Assembly: GCA_023146575.1 (NCBI GenBank)
Contig: JAGLBU010000011.1
Location: forward strand, 1 to 9,507
Direction of reading: 5' to 3'
Length of the DNA: 9,507 nt
Source of the DNA: Methylococcales bacterium
GTDB taxonomy: Bacteria; Pseudomonadota; Gammaproteobacteria; Methylococcales; Methylomonadaceae
Positions 8,501-9,507 of the stretch are shown here, piece after piece (the stretch's first letter is position 1; each line of letters starts with the position of its first letter). Both the position numbers and the translations under genes were made by a program. The notes beneath the pieces are model-generated. The model saw only the letters and a list, made by a program, of their open reading frames with translations, had not been told where the DNA came from and did no database searches.

Positions 8501-8996
8501 TTATCAACAGCAATTTATCGCACAAGTTCAAGCTATTTTAGAAGAGTATGAATTACCAGCGAATCGTTTAATGGTTGAAATTACTGAAAAAATTGTGGTT
8601 CAAGATATTTCAGTCAGTATTGAAAAACTCAATGCCCTTCGTGGCTTAGGCGTGCAAATTTCAATTGATGATTTTGGGATTGGCTATTCGTCCTTGGCGG
8701 ATTTGAAAAACTTACCGATTGATCAGCTTAAAATAGATCAAAGCTTTATCAGTGATATTTGTATTGATAATAATGTTGCGTTGATTGTTGAGGCGATGTT
8801 AATGATGGCGACGCATTTAGGCTTGAATGTGATCGCAGAAGGGGTGGAAAATAAAGGTCAGATAAAATTTTTACAAGCCAATCAATGTTATCTTTATCAA
8901 GGGTATTATTTTAGTAAACCGCTACCGTGTGCTGAATTTGACCTGCTCATTAATGGTAATTCTCATATTCCTATGCTTCCCGATAACACGCATTAG
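5580..8996 (+). CDS. Membrane c-di-GMP enzyme: MASE1-CHASE-GAF-GGDEF-EAL
   Basis: This 1138-residue hybrid probably both makes and degrades c-di-GMP. Residues 1-184 hold about six helices with the MASE1 signature SPVWPPAGIALG (36-47). Helix 197-214 exports a roughly 270-residue periplasmic CHASE-like sensor (about 228-475), and helix 484-506 returns the chain. Basic clusters at 107-112 and 190-194 fall on the predicted cytoplasmic side, which supports this topology. A GAF-like domain spans about 535-690. The GGDEF domain (about 697-868) has DALTNLPNRR, LDLDHFK, an intact GGDEF at 779-783 and a product-inhibition RxxD at 770-773. The EAL domain (about 883-1125) has EALLRW at 913-918, N968, E1000 (EITE), DDFGIGYSSL at 1030-1039, K1051, E1087 and E1090 of AEGVE, and QGYYFSKP, so it looks catalytically complete. 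It is monocistronic. There is no evident Shine-Dalgarno before ATG 5580, though the MASE1 start fits. The ligand is unknown. Domain calls are by motif and hydrophobicity; CHASE and GAF are the least certain. Confidence 0.93.
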   Translation: MFNKKQFLFLNCASLLAYLLGAYFGQLLILSPSGASPVWPPAGIALGTLFLYGYRVLPGIYLGSVLTHIPHLFSHPTFDDLIGSLPSSIFISLGVCLQAILAVYLIRRFVGRSDPLIKDAQIIKFLFLSSVIGSAIAPLFFSIELFYRVETVSFHNLLSSWATWWVGDAIGVLIVTPVMLIFFAKPQKLWKKRRNYVFYPLLMLLLLSILILNYSKEQEAARVKEVFDRQSHLFDDALYSRLHSYMNINLILKSFFENGAFINKDEFQRFSSAILQQYQTLRSIEWVPHVKAAQRAEFEALSGNKIHELGHDGNQLMEMAGKREQYFPVAYREPQTEEPLLGFDLGSSASILKHLLLAWETKGLVVTENLPLLGHPTGTENIRLYSAVFNPTPEENALKGFVVNTFRIEDEIKTVMRQNSKLQVEVEILEKNTIIYSSFTRQKPSSRHPLSLYRSSTQYFGNHQWQISYMPSKKFISVQKTWSQWWLLLGSFLFTGLTGVALLMLSGRTLRTEELVRHRTFALSKAITARDQHNKVLQAIASYMPLNEILTLVVETTEADNPDLLCSILLLNDAGDRLIHGASGALPVFFMKEIEGIEIGEAVITCGSSAYLKQRVIVPDISKHPYWKDFSNLAERAHLGACWSEPLMSSGREVLGTFTLYYKEPKVPDEETLDKIHALSQLISLAIEKKTSEKRIRYLAFYDALTNLPNRRLLHERLDQELVLVERHRNYGALLFLDLDHFKTLNDSLGHHIGDELLIQVAERLKECVREEDTVARLGGDEFVVLLRSRDSNENSEQALDYASMIAKRILKSLYIPYTLEKYEHVVTSSIGVTLFGIDNKNRDALFKQADTAMYEAKNQGRNTFSFYTTNMAEKANKRLQMEKDVKNALDQGEFILHYQAQYDDQGKIVGSEALLRWSHPIRGMIAVRDFMPACEESGIILAIAEWELRTICEQLLIWPELPHIALNISSRQFYQQQFIAQVQAILEEYELPANRLMVEITEKIVVQDISVSIEKLNALRGLGVQISIDDFGIGYSSLADLKNLPIDQLKIDQSFISDICIDNNVALIVEAMLMMATHLGLNVIAEGVENKGQIKFLQANQCYLYQGYYFSKPLPCAEFDLLINGNSHIPMLPDNTH

Positions 8997-9375
8997 CACT
9001 GGCAGTTTCCCATAGGGTTACCTGATCGACTTCAAAACCTTGTTGTTTAACGTATTGGTAAATCATTTTACTTAAGACCTCGGCGGTAGGATGTTCATCA
9101 AGCGCCATAAAACGTTCGTTTTGTGATGTTAATAAGGGGATGATCGGGTCCTCTTTATGCAATAAAAAATTATGATCTAAGTGTTGATCAACATAATGCT
9201 CCACACAGGCTTTCACCTCTGAAAAATCACAGACCATGCCATCTTGATTAAGCTGATCGGCTTTAATCGCAATAGAGGCTTTCACACTATGCCCGTGTAA
9301 ATGGCGACATTTTCCCGAATGGTTCATCAAACGGTGTCCGTAGCAAAAATAAATTTCTTTAGTAATAATAAACAT
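8971..9375 (-). CDS. queD: 6-carboxytetrahydropterin synthase / 6-pyruvoyl-tetrahydropterin synthase family
   Basis: QueD converts 7,8-dihydroneopterin triphosphate to 6-carboxy-5,6,7,8-tetrahydropterin, an early step to queuosine and other 7-deazapurines. The family also contains pterin-making PTPS enzymes, so substrate is inferred. The 134-residue protein has the zinc ligands His14 (YGHRL), His27 and His29 (HLHGH), the catalytic Cys23 in GKCRHLHGHS, the DFSEVK segment at about 50-55, LDHNFL at about 66-71, HPTAEVL near 95-101, and the substrate-anchoring Glu of LWETASANACYR near the C-terminus. Compared from memory with the shorter E. coli enzyme it has about 16 extra residues between LDHNFL and HPTAE, a length variant I believe is common in this family. 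No strong Shine-Dalgarno precedes ATG 9373-9375. It converges on the GGDEF/EAL gene, and the last 26 bp of the two coding regions overlap with no terminator between. No other queuosine gene is in view. Confidence 0.92.
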   Translation of the reverse strand: MFIITKEIYFCYGHRLMNHSGKCRHLHGHSVKASIAIKADQLNQDGMVCDFSEVKACVEHYVDQHLDHNFLLHKEDPIIPLLTSQNERFMALDEHPTAEVLSKMIYQYVKQQGFEVDQVTLWETASANACYREA

Positions 9376-9458
9376 AGCGTCGTAAAGGTAAAAAAATAGG
9401 ATTATTCTGAGTTTAATACGCAGTAAATTCTACTATAAAATAGACTATTAATCCGTCA

Positions 9459-9488
9459 TTTATAGAGAACACTGACTATTCGGGTAAA
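9459..9488 (-). promoter_or_regulatory. Candidate promoter for queD
   Basis: On the minus strand TATAAA (9464-9459, 5 of 6 matches to the -10 consensus) sits 18 nt from TTTACC (9488-9483, 4 of 6 to the -35). This would give a leader of about 75 nt. The whole region 9376-9507 is AT-rich and other weak -10-like hexamers occur, for example TAGAAT nearer to queD. No gene is seen in these last 132 bases. Confidence 0.3.
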
Positions 9489-9507
9489 TTTGTGTAAACT
9501 TGCCGTT

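Overview
The window looks like an ordinary, compact stretch of chromosome from an AT-rich gammaproteobacterium. This rests on the presence of a YgiM-type (TIGR04211-like) SH3b/coiled-coil protein, on LipB, LipA and CGFS-glutaredoxin proteins that resemble gammaproteobacterial ones, and on a large MASE1/GGDEF/EAL signalling protein. A methanotroph-like (Methylococcales) source is a guess from general resemblance, not something the sequence proves. No mobile element, CRISPR array, tRNA or rRNA was seen.

Left part (1-3313), minus strand: a gene string read right to left. A near-consensus promoter at 3285-3313 faces argD (acetylornithine aminotransferase), which overlaps argF (ornithine carbamoyltransferase) by 4 bp. 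After argF come a ygiM-like envelope protein gene and the first 128 codons of ilvD (dihydroxy-acid dehydratase), cut off by the left edge. Gaps are short (43 and 47 nt) and I see no terminator inside the string, so it is probably one transcription unit for arginine biosynthesis that also reaches a branched-chain amino-acid gene. The argD leader carries a terminator-like hairpin with a T-tract between promoter and start codon, a possible attenuator. A 7-bp inverted repeat lies over the -10 region.

Middle (3398-5365), plus strand: grxD (monothiol CGFS glutaredoxin) diverges from argD and is followed by a clear Rho-independent terminator that runs almost into the ribosome-binding site of lipB. 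lipB (octanoyltransferase) and lipA (lipoyl synthase) overlap by 4 bp and together make protein-bound lipoate. Grx4-type proteins traffic [2Fe-2S] clusters and LipA consumes an Fe-S cluster, so the neighbourhood makes functional sense. IlvD is also an Fe-S enzyme.

Right part (5580-9375): one 1138-residue membrane protein with MASE1, a periplasmic CHASE-like sensor, GAF, GGDEF and EAL domains, in which both catalytic signatures and the GGDEF inhibitory site are intact. It is therefore a potentially bifunctional c-di-GMP enzyme. A convergent queD-like gene (PTPS family, 6-carboxytetrahydropterin synthase) overlaps its 3' end by 26 bp. The last 132 bases are non-coding upstream sequence of queD.

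I found no convincing undescribed system. The points most worth checking are the argD leader hairpin, the terminator abutting lipB, and the dual-competent c-di-GMP protein.
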